DNA from: Chloroflexota bacterium
Lineage (GTDB): Bacteria > Chloroflexota > UBA11872 > VXOZ01
Length of the DNA: 64,000 bases
Direction: 5' to 3'
Assembly (NCBI GenBank): GCA_022824225.1
Contig: JAJEAH010000068.1
Location: forward strand, 1 to 64,000
Shown here: positions 16,750-25,676 of the stretch, one piece after another
Numbering within the stretch: the first letter of the stretch is position 1
Layout of the letters: every line of letters begins with the position of its first letter
The notes under the pieces: generated by a model
Told to the model about the DNA's origin: nothing
The model's input: only the letters and a program-made list of their open reading frames with translations
The model's database searches: none
Made by a program: the position numbers and the translations under genes

Positions 16750-16988
16750 AACTGCCGCGCAACTTGAGCGGGGCGGACTTGGTGAATGCGTTGCGGCGTC
16801 TGGGGTATACGGCTACGCGGCAACGCGGTTCTCACGTGCGGATAACTACGCAGGCCAGTGGCGAACATCATGAGGTGATTCCCCAACATAGGCCCATCAA
16901 GGCCAAGACGCTGTCGAGCATACTCAAGAGCATCGCAGCCCATCACGGCCTGAGTGTCCCAGAGCTGCTCAAGCGGCTTGATTTGTAG
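16746..16988 (+). CDS. HicA-like mRNA interferase toxin
   Basis: An 80-residue double-stranded-RNA-binding-fold protein with the HicA signature: 'LSGADLVNALRRLGYTATRQRGSH' with the catalytic His in GSHVRI, then 'HEVIPQHRPIKAKTLSSILK'. HicA cleaves mRNA and tmRNA independently of the ribosome in studied cases. It overlaps the HicB gene by four bases. All landmark residues are present, so it looks intact. The pair probably acts as a stand-alone toxin-antitoxin module. Confidence 0.85.
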   Translation: MKLPRNLSGADLVNALRRLGYTATRQRGSHVRITTQASGEHHEVIPQHRPIKAKTLSSILKSIAAHHGLSVPELLKRLDL

Positions 16989-17207
16989 CCCCCATTCAAC
17001 CATGTCTCCCGCTCACGCTTGACTTGAGAGCCTGAACAACCTGCGATTCCACAGACACAACGAACTGTGTCGGCGGTCGAAATCGTCCCACAGAAGCCAC
17101 ACACCAGAATATCCGGAAATAACACGTGTGTAAGCCGACGTGACGTTACAAGAACAGGGCAGTTGCCATCTCGCGGCAACTCGTCCTGCGCGGTGGGACC
17201 CCCTAGT

Positions 17208-18161
17208 TTAGCGGCCGCCGCCAGTATCCGTCCGGCCTGAGCGCATTGCTCGATTCACCTCCTCACGACTCGGCAAGCTGGCGATCGCGCCCCGGCCCCG
17301 CACCTTGAGACCGGCCATGACCACGCCCAATTGCGCTGCTGCCTGCGCCGGCATGTATTCCACCAGCCCGTGCAAGAAGGCGCCGTTGAACGCGTCGCCG
17401 GCGCCGGTCGTATCGACCACATGCGGGACCGTAAGTGCGGGTACCGCCTGCGTTCCGTCTTCCGTGCTCAGATGCACACCGGCATCGCCCTGCTTGACCG
17501 CCACCGCATACGCGCCAAAGCCGCGCAGGTAGTCCGCCGTTTCCGCAGCCGATGCGAGGCCGAACAACTGCTCCGATTCCTCGGGGCCGCTGGGCAGGGC
17601 GATGTCCACGTGGGGCAAGAGTTCTTCCGCCGCAGCCCGCGCCTCCGCCGCCGACCAGAGCGCCGGCCGGAAATTGGGGTCGAACGAAACGCACACGTAC
17701 TTCTCGTTCGCGATGCGCGCCGCCGCCAGCGCGGTCGCCCGTGCTGTCTCCGAAATGGCCTGTGTGATGCCGCTGATGTGCAGCACGCGGGCCTGCGCGA
17801 TGTAGTCGGGGTCCAGGTCCTCAGGCGTCATGGTGCTGGGCGCGCTGCCGGCGCGGTAGTACGTGAATTCCCGCTCACCCCGGCCATGGATTGAAATGAA
17901 GTAGATGCCGTTGCGCCCCTCCACGCGCTTCACGTGCGACGTGTCGATGCCCAAACTCTCCCATCCGTTTAGCAGAAAAGGCTGAAAGGGATCGTTGCCC
18001 ACGCGGGAAAGAAAGCCGCAAGAACTGCCCAAGCGCGACGCCGCTGCCAACAGATTGAGCGCGTCGCCGGCAAAGGCCTTACGCACGTGCCGCGCTTCCG
18101 CCAACGGCTCCTCCGCAAAGAACTCGACCATGCACTCGCCGAGCGAGAGAATGTCCGGCAT
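17208..18161 (-). CDS. kdgK: PfkB-family sugar kinase, probable 2-dehydro-3-deoxygluconate kinase
   Basis: A 317-residue ribokinase-family enzyme expected to phosphorylate 2-keto-3-deoxygluconate to KDPG with ATP. The N-terminus 'ILSLGECMVEFF' and 'FAGDALNLLAAASRLG' (the GDxxN sugar-binding motif) and the C-terminal signature 'DTTGAGDAFNGAFLHG', with the catalytic Asp, are all present. GGGGAGGG precedes the ATG. The KDPG aldolase gene lies 83 bases upstream on the same strand, which is the main argument for KDG as substrate rather than another sugar. Together they complete the lower, semi-phosphorylative part of sugar-acid breakdown to pyruvate and glyceraldehyde-3-phosphate. Confidence 0.85.
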   Translation of the reverse strand: MPDILSLGECMVEFFAEEPLAEARHVRKAFAGDALNLLAAASRLGSSCGFLSRVGNDPFQPFLLNGWESLGIDTSHVKRVEGRNGIYFISIHGRGEREFTYYRAGSAPSTMTPEDLDPDYIAQARVLHISGITQAISETARATALAAARIANEKYVCVSFDPNFRPALWSAAEARAAAEELLPHVDIALPSGPEESEQLFGLASAAETADYLRGFGAYAVAVKQGDAGVHLSTEDGTQAVPALTVPHVVDTTGAGDAFNGAFLHGLVEYMPAQAAAQLGVVMAGLKVRGRGAIASLPSREEVNRAMRSGRTDTGGGR

Positions 18162-18244
18162 GAGCGGCCCTCCCCTGTAGCGCGGGCCCGATAGCCTACG
18201 CAGCCGCGCTGTCCCGCAACGCGCATGCCACCGAACACGCGCTG

Positions 18245-18886
18245 TTATGTCGATGCCAGCTCTGCCACAAAGCGCCGCGCGAACGCGGTCAAACCGGCAT
18301 AGTCACCGGCCGCGATGAGTGACGGCGGCATCAGACCCGAGCCCAGCGCGACACCGGCAGCTCCGGCATCCAGATAGGCGCGGTAGTTGTCGAAGCCGAT
18401 GCCGCCGGAAGCGACGATGGGAATGCCGGGCAGGGGGCCCAGCACGGTCTTGACGTAGTTCGGACCGCCCACGCCGTCGATAGGAAAGACCTTCACCATA
18501 TCGGAACCGGCTTCGTGGACGTCAAGGATTTCCGTGGGCGTCAAGCCCGCCATAATGCACGGCACGTCCGCTTCATGGGCTAGGGCGATCAGCGCCGGCC
18601 GGTGCACGGGGCCGACGATGAACTGCGCGCCGGCTCCCAGCGCAGCCTTTGCCTGCACGCCGGTGGTCACAGTGCCAGCGCCAACCAGGCAGCCGGAAGG
18701 CTTGCTTTGGGCCACCGTGTCGATGACGCTCGCGGCGTCGGGCACGGTGAACGTTATCTCCACCAGCCGGATGCCCGCGGCGTACAGCGCCTGCGCCGTC
18801 AACACCGCCTGCGCCGCGGTCTTGGTACGCACCACGGCGGTAACTTTCGCCGCCAACAGATCATCCACCAATTCAGCTCGGGGCAT
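18245..18886 (-). CDS. eda: KDPG aldolase / 4-hydroxy-2-oxoglutarate aldolase
   Basis: A 213-residue class I aldolase that splits 2-keto-3-deoxy-6-phosphogluconate into pyruvate and glyceraldehyde-3-phosphate. The catalytic Glu is in 'LVEITFTVPDA' and the Schiff-base Lys in 'SDMVKVFPIDGVGG'; 'GAGTVTT' and 'IVASGGIGFDNYRAY' are further family landmarks. The start at 18886 is chosen because AAAGGAAC lies just upstream and the protein then begins MPRAELVDDLLAAKV at the family's normal length; a longer frame to 19012 would add 42 unrelated residues. It is first in a two-gene unit with the sugar kinase. Confidence 0.92.
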   Translation of the reverse strand: MPRAELVDDLLAAKVTAVVRTKTAAQAVLTAQALYAAGIRLVEITFTVPDAASVIDTVAQSKPSGCLVGAGTVTTGVQAKAALGAGAQFIVGPVHRPALIALAHEADVPCIMAGLTPTEILDVHEAGSDMVKVFPIDGVGGPNYVKTVLGPLPGIPIVASGGIGFDNYRAYLDAGAAGVALGSGLMPPSLIAAGDYAGLTAFARRFVAELAST

Positions 18887-19118
18887 TGCCTGTTCCTTTG
18901 GTGTGTGGTGCGCGCCAGGCGTCGCGAGCCCGCCGGAGCCCGCCCTGCCTGCTGGCGCGCGCATGGCGCACCCACCGCGCGTTCTCACTTGAGCCAAGCA
19001 ACAGTCTAGCATTACACTGGCAGTGCTGCTTGTTCGCCGCCGCTTCGCCGCTCAACCGCTTGCGCGCAAGCCGTGGCCGGGCTGCGCGAAGTCAACAGGT
19101 CCACATTCGTAATCCAGC

Positions 19119-20156
19119 TTGATGCGCACTCTATTCCTCGTGCCTAGCGCTTCTGCTCACAAAGTCCGCGTGCTCTCTCGCCTGATAGCTCTGTGGGGCG
19201 CGCTGCCGCTCGTGCTGCCGGCCCTGGTCTTGAGTGCGGTCCTCTCGGCAGCGTGCACTCCTGCGGCCGCGGACCAGGCAGCGCTTGGCCGCACCCCACC
19301 CCTAGCTACCGTTCGTCCGGCCTCTTCTCCGCTCGTGGCTGCCCCAACCACTGCCGCGCGAGAGACCTCGGCTGCGCCCGATACCCCGGCTACACCGCCT
19401 CCAACGCCGGAACCTACGACTACGGCGGAACCGACGCCCGCTCCCTACACCACGCCCGACCCGGCCCAGCTATCCTACGATGTGCTCGCCAATGAGGTCT
19501 TTCTGGGAAGCGCCGACATCAAGGCGGTGGCTCTCACGCTGGACGGTGGCTCCATCGCGACTTACACGGCTGATTTCTTGGCAATTCTGCGCCAACACGA
19601 CGTGCGACTCACCATCTTCCTTACCGGACAGTTCGTCGAACGCAACCCTGAGTTGGTGAAGGAGATGGTTGCCGACGGCCATGAAATCGGCAACCACTCA
19701 TACGGGCATCCGCACTTCACGGAACTCGACGACGCCGCAATTCGGGCGGAGTTGGCGCGCACAGAAGAAATGATCGTGCGGACTGCCGGGGTAAGCACCA
19801 AGCCGTGGTTCCGCGCGCCCTACGGCGCGCGCAATGCCCACGTGCTCGACGTGGTAGCGCGGGAGGGCTACCGCAGTATCTATTGGAGCATCGACACCAT
19901 CGATTGGCGGGAGGACGCCACACCGGACCTGGTCAAGCAGCGCATCCGCGACGGGCTGGAGAACGGCGCCATCATCCTGGCGCACCTGGGCAGTCCACAG
20001 ACGCTGGAAGCGCTCCCCGGGATCTTGACGGAAATCAAAGAAGGGGGCTACCGCATCGTCACCGTCTCTGAACTCCTGTATCCGCCGCCCCAGCCCACGT
20101 CCTCGCCGCGGCCGGCCGCGAGTGCCGCCCCGGCGCTGAACGCAGTCTTCCCCTAG
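19119..20156 (+). CDS. Polysaccharide deacetylase (NodB domain) lipoprotein
   Basis: A 345-residue exported protein. A hydrophobic segment ends in the lipobox LSAAC (Cys46), and a Thr/Pro-rich linker of about 70 residues leads to a NodB domain (about 135-320). In motif 1 the usual TFDDG reads TLDGG (Asp142 kept, the second Asp replaced by Gly). Motif 2 is HSYGH (His193, His197) and motif 3 is RAPYG (232-236). NodB enzymes remove acetyl groups from peptidoglycan or other N-acetylated polysaccharides using these residues. The missing second Asp removes one usual metal ligand, so activity may be altered. It likely acts on the cell surface. Confidence 0.85.
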   Translation: MMRTLFLVPSASAHKVRVLSRLIALWGALPLVLPALVLSAVLSAACTPAAADQAALGRTPPLATVRPASSPLVAAPTTAARETSAAPDTPATPPPTPEPTTTAEPTPAPYTTPDPAQLSYDVLANEVFLGSADIKAVALTLDGGSIATYTADFLAILRQHDVRLTIFLTGQFVERNPELVKEMVADGHEIGNHSYGHPHFTELDDAAIRAELARTEEMIVRTAGVSTKPWFRAPYGARNAHVLDVVAREGYRSIYWSIDTIDWREDATPDLVKQRIRDGLENGAIILAHLGSPQTLEALPGILTEIKEGGYRIVTVSELLYPPPQPTSSPRPAASAAPALNAVFP

Positions 20157-20164
20157 GGCATCTC

Positions 20165-20193
20165 TTGACAGCGCCTCGGGCCTGCACTAGAAT
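20165..20193 (+). promoter_or_regulatory. Sigma70-type promoter of the trp operon
   Basis: TTGACA (20165-20170), a 17-base spacer and TAGAAT (20188-20193). Transcription would start near 20200, just before the first conserved T-box stem. Confidence 0.8.
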
Positions 20194-20216
20194 GCACGGT
20201 ACAACTTAATACCCAA

Positions 20217-20537
20217 CAAAGGCGATGATCAGGAAGAGTACGCTGCCCAGGCGGCCTCCAGAGAGCCGGTTCACGGTGGAAGACCGGCGGTGCGCGGACA
20301 GCAGAATGGGCCTGTGAGCTGTGACCCAAAAGGTTGAGGGCGAACGGTGAACATAGTTTTCACCGGGTGCGTCCCGGACTGAGTAGGCGTCAACGGAACC
20401 CCTACCGTAGACTTTGGGGCCAGCATGCAACCGCGCGCGGGGAGTGCTTGGAGATTACGAGTGGGCTGCGCTTGCAGCCAAGAAGGGTGGCACCGCGAGA
20501 CGTGTTCTCGTCCCTTTAGGGACGAGATTTTCGTTTT
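20217..20537 (+). promoter_or_regulatory. T-box leader, candidate tRNA-Trp specificity, controlling trpE and following genes
   Basis: Elements occur in canonical order: 'gcgatgatcaggaagagta' of stem I (20222-20240), 'agagagccggttcacggtgg' (20259-20278), the specifier region, the T-box core 'agggtggcaccgcgag' (20484-20499), and a terminator. The specifier region reads 'gaaTGGgcctgtgagc'; TGG at 20307-20309 is followed by a CCTNTGAG-like segment in the position expected for the specifier codon, which matches Trp. Uncharged tRNA-Trp would pair with UGG and with the T-box core, favour the antiterminator and allow transcription of the biosynthetic genes. The assignment of specifier is by pattern, not by folding. 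Confidence 0.88.
20507..20537 (+). terminator. Intrinsic terminator of the trp T-box leader
   Basis: CTCGTCCC (20507-20514), loop 'tttA', GGGACGAG (20519-20526), then 'attttcgtttt'. It overlaps the T-box antiterminator region. Between it and trpE lie about 255 bases that include two direct copies of 'gctcacagagtgagt' (20614-20643). Confidence 0.85.
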
Positions 20538-20792
20538 AATGCGGTCGAGGAACGAAACGATGGGAGAGCGATTGGCTGAGGGCAACTGTAGCGCGGGCGG
20601 ACAGGGCGTGCGTGCTCACAGAGTGAGTGCTCACAGAGTGAGTGCACGGTGCGCCTGCGCGCCTGCGGGCGTGCCCGGCCTCCTCATCTGGCGCGGGAAC
20701 GACGCGGCGCGCGAACACACGTTCGCCGCAGTCGCCTGCAAAAGCCCAACTCAGTCCCACCAACTCAGAATTCTAACGCACAAGGAATGACG

Positions 20793-22313
20793 ATGGCAGT
20801 CATGCAAACAACACCGGGCACGGTGTTCGCGGGGGTCCAACCGGGCCTGGACGACGTCCGCGCCCTTGCCGCCCAGGGGCTCACCGTTCCCATCGCCCGC
20901 ACCATCCCCGCCGATCTGGAAACGCCCGTATCGGCCTATCTCAAGATCGCGGAAGGCGACTACTCCTTCCTGCTGGAGAGCGTGCAAGGCAGCGAGAGTC
21001 TGGGCCGGTACTCGTTTATCGGCACCAATCCCACCACGACCATTCGCATGGATAACGGCACGGCGACCCGCACGCAGGCCGGGGCAACTACGGTCTGCGC
21101 CTACGAAGAGCCGCTGCAATTGCTACAGGCAGAACTCGCGCGAATCGATCTCGCCGCCATGCCGGGCTTGCCGCGCTTTCAGGGCGGGGCCGTGGGCTAT
21201 CTCAGCTATGAGGCCGTACGGTACTTCGAGCCCCGCGTGCCCATGCCGGCGGCAAACACGCTGCCCGTGCCGGAAGCGCTGTACATGTTCACGGATAGCC
21301 TGATCATGTTCGATCACGTGAAGCACAGCCTCACCATCATTGCCTACGTGTCACCCCACGGCGACGTGGCGGCAAACTACGCCGACGCCGTTGCCGCCAT
21401 CGAGGACATCAACGCCCGCTTGCGCCGCGCCGTGCCCGAAGTGTACGGCACGCCCAACGTCGGCGCGGCCACGCCGACCAAAACCGAACCCGAGCACCAC
21501 GACATGGTGCGCGCCGCCAAAGAGTATATTGCCGCCGGAGACATCATCCAGACCGTCCTCGGCCTCCGTTGGGCGCGGCCTTTGGGCGTGCACCCGTATT
21601 CGGTCTACCGCGCACTGCGCATGATCAATCCCTCGCCCTACATGTACTACCTGCACTTGGACGACGTGCAGATCGTCGGCGCTTCGCCGGAGATGCTCGT
21701 GCGGGTCGAGGGCGACCACGTCACCACCCGCCCCATCGCCGGTACGCGGCGCCGGGGGGCCACGCCGGAAGAAGACGCGGCCCTGGCCGCGGAACTGCTG
21801 GCCGACGCAAAAGAACGCGCCGAACACATCATGCTTGTGGACCTGGGCCGGAACGACCTGGGACGCGTGTGCCGGCCCGGTTCCGTGCACGTGCCCACGC
21901 TCATGGTGGTGGAAGAGTTTTCCCACGTGATGCACATCGTTTCCCAGGTGGAAGGGGAATTACTGCCGGACAAGACCGCGTTCGACGCGCTGCGCTCGTG
22001 CTTCCCGGCAGGGACGCTCTCCGGCGCGCCCAAAGTCCGGGCCATGGAGATAATCTCGGAGCTCGAAGGCACCACGCGCGGACCATACGGCGGCGCCGTG
22101 GGCTATTTTGATTATTCCGGCAACATGGACATGGCCATCACCATCCGCACGATGACGGTGCACGACGGCACGGCCTACATCCAGGCCGGCGGCGGCATCG
22201 TGGCGGACTCCGATCCGGCAGAGGAATACCAGGAAGTGTGCAACAAGGCCGCCTCTACGATGCGGGCCATCGACGTTGCGGAGGAGATGGAACGTGATCT
22301 TCATGCTCGATAA
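20793..22313 (+). CDS. trpE: Anthranilate synthase component I
   Basis: A 506-residue large subunit that converts chorismate to anthranilate with ammonia from TrpG. The N-terminal half holds the feedback-site region with '[20 protein letters not shown]'. The chorismate-binding half has '[19 protein letters not shown]', '[15 protein letters not shown]' and '[18 protein letters not shown]'. The LLES motif associated with Trp inhibition is present. I choose ATG 20793 because AAGGA lies 6 bases upstream; ATG 20787 is also in frame but too close to that site. It overlaps trpG by 20 bases. It is the first gene after the T-box leader. Confidence 0.95.
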   Translation: MAVMQTTPGTVFAGVQPGLDDVRALAAQGLTVPIARTIPADLETPVSAYLKIAEGDYSFLLESVQGSESLGRYSFIGTNPTTTIRMDNGTATRTQAGATTVCAYEEPLQLLQAELARIDLAAMPGLPRFQGGAVGYLSYEAVRYFEPRVPMPAANTLPVPEALYMFTDSLIMFDHVKHSLTIIAYVSPHGDVAANYADAVAAIEDINARLRRAVPEVYGTPNVGAATPTKTEPEHHDMVRAAKEYIAAGDIIQTVLGLRWARPLGVHPYSVYRALRMINPSPYMYYLHLDDVQIVGASPEMLVRVEGDHVTTRPIAGTRRRGATPEEDAALAAELLADAKERAEHIMLVDLGRNDLGRVCRPGSVHVPTLMVVEEFSHVMHIVSQVEGELLPDKTAFDALRSCFPAGTLSGAPKVRAMEIISELEGTTRGPYGGAVGYFDYSGNMDMAITIRTMTVHDGTAYIQAGGGIVADSDPAEEYQEVCNKAASTMRAIDVAEEMERDLHAR

Positions 22314-22917
22314 CTACGATTCGTTTACGTACAATCTGGTGCAGTACCTGGGTGAACTGGGCGCGGAACTGGAAGTGGCGCGCAACGACAAGACGACCGT
22401 AGCGGAGGTGCTGGCGCGGCAGCCCGCCGGCATCGTGGTCTCGCCCGGGCCGTGCACGCCCAACGAAGCCGGTATCTCCACCGCCCTCATCGCGGAGGCT
22501 GCCGGCAACATTCCGTTGCTCGGGGTCTGCCTGGGCCACCAGTGTATCGGCCAGGTGTTCGGCGGCAATATCATACGGGCGGAGACCCTTATGCACGGCA
22601 AGACATCGCTCATACACCACCACGGCGCCGACGTGTTCGCCGGCCTGGAGAATCCGTTCGTTGCCACCCGCTACCACTCGCTCATCGTCGACCCCGCAAG
22701 CCTGCCGGAAGCCCTGGACGTGACGTCACGCGCCGACGACGGCACCATCATGAGCGTGCGCCACACGGAATTTCCGGTCTACGGGGTGCAGTTTCACCCG
22801 GAGTCGATCTTGACGACAGAGGGCAAGAAACTCCTGCAGAACTTCCTCGATATCGTCGAGCAACATGATGCGCGGGATGCGCAAGCGGCTTCCGCGCCCA
22901 AGGGGGCGAAGACATGA
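22294..22917 (+). CDS. trpG: Anthranilate synthase component II (glutamine amidotransferase)
   Basis: A 207-residue class I amidotransferase subunit that releases ammonia from glutamine for TrpE. The N-terminus '[21 protein letters not shown]', oxyanion strand '[15 protein letters not shown]', nucleophile Cys in '[12 protein letters not shown]' and the His-Glu pair in '[10 protein letters not shown]' are all present. The GTG at 22294 follows GAGGAG. It may also serve folate synthesis as PabA, which cannot be excluded, but its position between trpE and trpD points to tryptophan. Confidence 0.93.
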   Translation: MIFMLDNYDSFTYNLVQYLGELGAELEVARNDKTTVAEVLARQPAGIVVSPGPCTPNEAGISTALIAEAAGNIPLLGVCLGHQCIGQVFGGNIIRAETLMHGKTSLIHHHGADVFAGLENPFVATRYHSLIVDPASLPEALDVTSRADDGTIMSVRHTEFPVYGVQFHPESILTTEGKKLLQNFLDIVEQHDARDAQAASAPKGAKT

Positions 22918-23930
22918 TTCGTGAGGCAACCATCAAAGTGATCGAAGGCGAGTCGCTTGCCCGCGAAGAAGCGGCGGCGGTGATGACCGAGATCATGGAC
23001 GCAACGTGCACGGCGGCGCAGTTCGGCGCCTTTGTTACAGCGCTTCGCGCCAAGGGCGAGACTGCCGAAGAGATCGCCGGCTGCCTCGCTGTCATGCGCG
23101 ACAAAGCGCTGCCGGTCAATGTCAGTCAGCCGGTAGCCGATACCTGCGGCACCGGCGGTGACGGCGTGGGCACATTCAATATCTCCACCGCCAACGCCAT
23201 CGTCTTAGCGGCTGCCGGTCAGCCCGTGGCCAAGCACGGCAACCGCGCCATGAGCAGCGCATGCGGCAGCGCAGACGTGCTGGAGGCGCTGGGGGTGCAG
23301 ATCGAGCTGGGGCCGGATGCGGTGGCGCAGTGTATCGAGAAGGTCGGAATTGGGTTCATGTTTGCGCAGGCATACCATCCGGCGATGAAGTTCGCCGCGC
23401 CGTTGCGCCGCGAGATCGGCATTCGTACGATATTCAACATTCTCGGCCCACTGACAAACCCCGCTGGGGCAAGCTATCGCGTGTTCGGTGTCGCCGACCC
23501 AGGGTTGGCGGAAGACATCGCCCATGCGCTAAGCGCGCTCGGCGTGCGCCGCGCGCTCGTGGTGCACGGTGAAGCCGACGGCGTAGACGAGATTTCCATT
23601 AGCGGTCCCACGTTGGTAACCGAATGGGATGGCAACAGCGTGAAAAGCTACCGCCTGGACCCGCAGGACTTCGGCGTGGCTGTGGCGCCGGTGAGCGACG
23701 TAGCTGGCGGCTCGGTTGACGAGAATGCCCAGTACGTGCGCGACGTGCTGTCAGGCAAGCCGGGCCCGCGCCGGGACGTGGTGGTTATGAACGCCGCCGC
23801 GGGACTCGTCGTCAGCGGCAGAGCACGTGATTGGCAAGATGGCGCGGCCCAGGCCGCCGCCGCTATCGACAGCGGCCAAGCGGCCGCCAAACTCGAAGCA
23901 CTCGCCAGTCTCAGTCAAAGTCTCGCCTAG
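22914..23930 (+). CDS. trpD: Anthranilate phosphoribosyltransferase
   Basis: A 338-residue enzyme that joins anthranilate to PRPP. Signature segments are '[27 protein letters not shown]' split by loops, '[24 protein letters not shown]' and '[21 protein letters not shown]'. Length is normal. It overlaps the trpG stop by an ATGA, indicating translational coupling. Confidence 0.95.
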   Translation: MIREATIKVIEGESLAREEAAAVMTEIMDATCTAAQFGAFVTALRAKGETAEEIAGCLAVMRDKALPVNVSQPVADTCGTGGDGVGTFNISTANAIVLAAAGQPVAKHGNRAMSSACGSADVLEALGVQIELGPDAVAQCIEKVGIGFMFAQAYHPAMKFAAPLRREIGIRTIFNILGPLTNPAGASYRVFGVADPGLAEDIAHALSALGVRRALVVHGEADGVDEISISGPTLVTEWDGNSVKSYRLDPQDFGVAVAPVSDVAGGSVDENAQYVRDVLSGKPGPRRDVVVMNAAAGLVVSGRARDWQDGAAQAAAAIDSGQAAAKLEALASLSQSLA

Positions 23931-23941
23931 GACCTGCCCCA

Positions 23942-24787
23942 ATGATTCTGGATACTATTCTGCAACACAAGGCAGTGGAACTGGCTGAGCGCAGGGCAGC
24001 CGTGCCCTTGCGGGAGATGGAGCGGCGGGCGGCAGCGGCGGACCCGCCCCGCGATTTTGCAGCGGCGCTGCGCCAAGACGGTATTCGCCTCATTGCCGAG
24101 ATCAAGCGCGCGTCGCCTTCCAAAGGCGTGTTCGCGCCTGACCTCGATCCGGCAGCGCTGGCGCGGACCTATGCCGACAACGGCGCCAGCGCCCTATCCG
24201 TGCTCACTGACGAACGGTTCTTTCAAGGGTCGCTGTCCGATCTGGCCGCCGCGCGATCCGCCGTGTCCATACCGGCGTTGCGCAAGGACTTCACCACCGA
24301 CGAGTACCACATAGCCGAGGCCCGCGCCGCGGGCGCCGACGCGGTGCTGCTCATCGTCGCCGCCCTGCCCCAGCCGCGCCTGCGGGCGTTGCTCCGCTGT
24401 GCAAGAGAATGGGGCATGGCCGCCATCGTGGAAGTGCACACGGCGGAAGAAACTGAACACGCCTTAGCGGTAGACGCGGCCATCATCGGCATAAACAACC
24501 GCAATTTACATACCTTTGCAACCACGCTGGAAACCACGGCGGAGTTGCGCGCGCTCATTCCCGGTGACCACATAGTGATAAGCGAGAGCGGCATCCACAC
24601 GCCCGGCGACGTGGCCAGGCTTCATACCTCGCACGTGGACGCCATGCTCATCGGAGAGGCGCTCGTTACCGCTCCCGACACCGCCGCGAAAGTTGCAGCG
24701 TTGGTTGGCGCAGCGCAAGGCCCTGGCGCCGCGTCCCAGTCCGTCATTCCGGCGAATGCCGGAATCCAGGAGAATGGCGGTCTATGA
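23942..24787 (+). CDS. trpC: Indole-3-glycerol phosphate synthase with a repeat-derived C-terminal tail
   Basis: A 281-residue TIM barrel enzyme that closes the indole ring. Catalytic landmarks: 'LIAEIKRASPSKG' (the general acid Lys region), 'LRKDFTTDEYHIAEARAAGADAVLLI', 'AIIGINNRNLHTF' and 'VISESGIHTPGDV'. The start at 23942 is the first Met consistent with the family. The family usually ends soon after 'LIGEALVTAPD'. Here about 25 extra residues follow, ending SVIPANAGIQENGGL, and their codons are the intergenic repeat at 24741-24770. It overlaps trpF by an ATGA, so the tail also sets the coupling. Confidence 0.93.
   Translation: MILDTILQHKAVELAERRAAVPLREMERRAAAADPPRDFAAALRQDGIRLIAEIKRASPSKGVFAPDLDPAALARTYADNGASALSVLTDERFFQGSLSDLAAARSAVSIPALRKDFTTDEYHIAEARAAGADAVLLIVAALPQPRLRALLRCAREWGMAAIVEVHTAEETEHALAVDAAIIGINNRNLHTFATTLETTAELRALIPGDHIVISESGIHTPGDVARLHTSHVDAMLIGEALVTAPDTAAKVAALVGAAQGPGAASQSVIPANAGIQENGGL
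24741..24770. repeat. Palindromic 'attccggcgaatgccggaat' repeat inside trpC
   Basis: A 20-base inverted repeat flanked by 'ccgtc' and 'ccagg' lies within the 3' end of trpC and is translated as part of SVIPANAGIQE. This repeat word is widespread between genes in many bacteria, which is established; its insertion here as coding sequence is what the sequence shows. Confidence 0.85.
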
Positions 24788-25470
24788 CAAACACTCTTGG
24801 ACCCAACAATCCCGGCAATGCGGTGAATTCCCACTCCCCCAAGGTGAAGATCTGCGGCATCATGGCCCCTGCCGACGCGCAGGCGGCCGTGGCAGCCGGC
24901 GCGGACTTCCTGGGGTTTGTCTTTGTCAAAGGCAGACGCCGGTGCATGACGGTGGCGGACACGCGCGAGATCATGCAAGCTCTCGGCCCGTCGCGTCCGC
25001 CTGCGGTGGGGCTCTTCGTGGACGAAGCCCCGGCAACCGTCGGCCAAATCGTGCGGGAGTGCGCGCTCCAATTTGTGCAGTTGTGCGGCGCGGAAACGCC
25101 TGACTATTGCGCAGCCCTCGGCGTTCCCTATTGGAAGGTCATCAACCTGCACTCGCCTGCGGACTACGAGCGCATGGCTCCGTACACTGGCGCCGCGGCG
25201 TTCCTGCTGGAAGGCGCCGACAATGGGCCGGGCGGCACCGGACAGACCTGGGACTGGGGCCTGGCTGCCGACGCCCCCCGCGACCGCCGCGTGCTCATCG
25301 CGGGCGGGCTCAATCCCAATAACGTCGCCGCCGCCATCGCCCAGGCGCGCCCCTGGGGAGTGGACGTAAGCAGCGGCGTGGAAACCGGCGGCAAGAAAGA
25401 CCCTGAGAAGATTGCAGCCTTCATCCGCCTCGCCAAACAGGATCCTGCAATACGGGAGCAATCACCATGA
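24784..25470 (+). CDS. trpF: Phosphoribosylanthranilate isomerase
   Basis: A 228-residue TIM barrel that converts phosphoribosylanthranilate to CdRP. The catalytic Cys is in 'VKICGIMAPADAQAAVAAGAD'; 'FVFVKGRRRCMTVADT' corresponds to the family's 'SPR'-type loop, 'FVQLCGAETPDYC' follows, the catalytic Asp lies in 'FLLEGADNGPGGTGQTWDW', and the phosphate loop is 'LIAGGLNPNNVAAAI' with 'GVDVSSGVE'. About 18 extra N-terminal residues precede the first strand, probably a result of the repeat insertion at the trpC/trpF junction. ATGA overlaps occur at both ends. Confidence 0.93.
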   Translation: MTNTLGPNNPGNAVNSHSPKVKICGIMAPADAQAAVAAGADFLGFVFVKGRRRCMTVADTREIMQALGPSRPPAVGLFVDEAPATVGQIVRECALQFVQLCGAETPDYCAALGVPYWKVINLHSPADYERMAPYTGAAAFLLEGADNGPGGTGQTWDWGLAADAPRDRRVLIAGGLNPNNVAAAIAQARPWGVDVSSGVETGGKKDPEKIAAFIRLAKQDPAIREQSP

Positions 25471-25676
25471 AACGGCTTGATGAGTTGGTTCGGGAGTTGC
25501 CCCCGGAGTTGCAACAGGAAGTCTACGACTACGCGCAATTCTTGCATGAGAAAAGGGCACAACCAAAACGCAAGGGAAAGCTACGCCTCACCTGGGCGGG
25601 CGCCTTGCGTGAGTATCGAGACCGCTATACTTCGCTCGATCTTCAGAGGAAAGCACTTGAGTGGTGGAGTGACTGA
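25467..25676 (+). CDS. Small DUF2281-like protein
   Basis: A 69-residue protein starting 'MKRLDELVRELPPELQQEVYDYAQFLHEKR' followed by 'GKLRLTWAGALREYRDRYTSLDLQRKALEWW'. The 'LPPELQQEVxDYxxFLxEK' segment is typical of DUF2281, often annotated as a VapB-like antitoxin next to a PIN-domain toxin. No PIN gene follows. The start overlaps the trpF stop by ATGA, so it is read as the last gene of this part of the trp operon. Its role there is unknown; it may be an orphan antitoxin. Confidence 0.7.
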   Translation: MKRLDELVRELPPELQQEVYDYAQFLHEKRAQPKRKGKLRLTWAGALREYRDRYTSLDLQRKALEWWSD

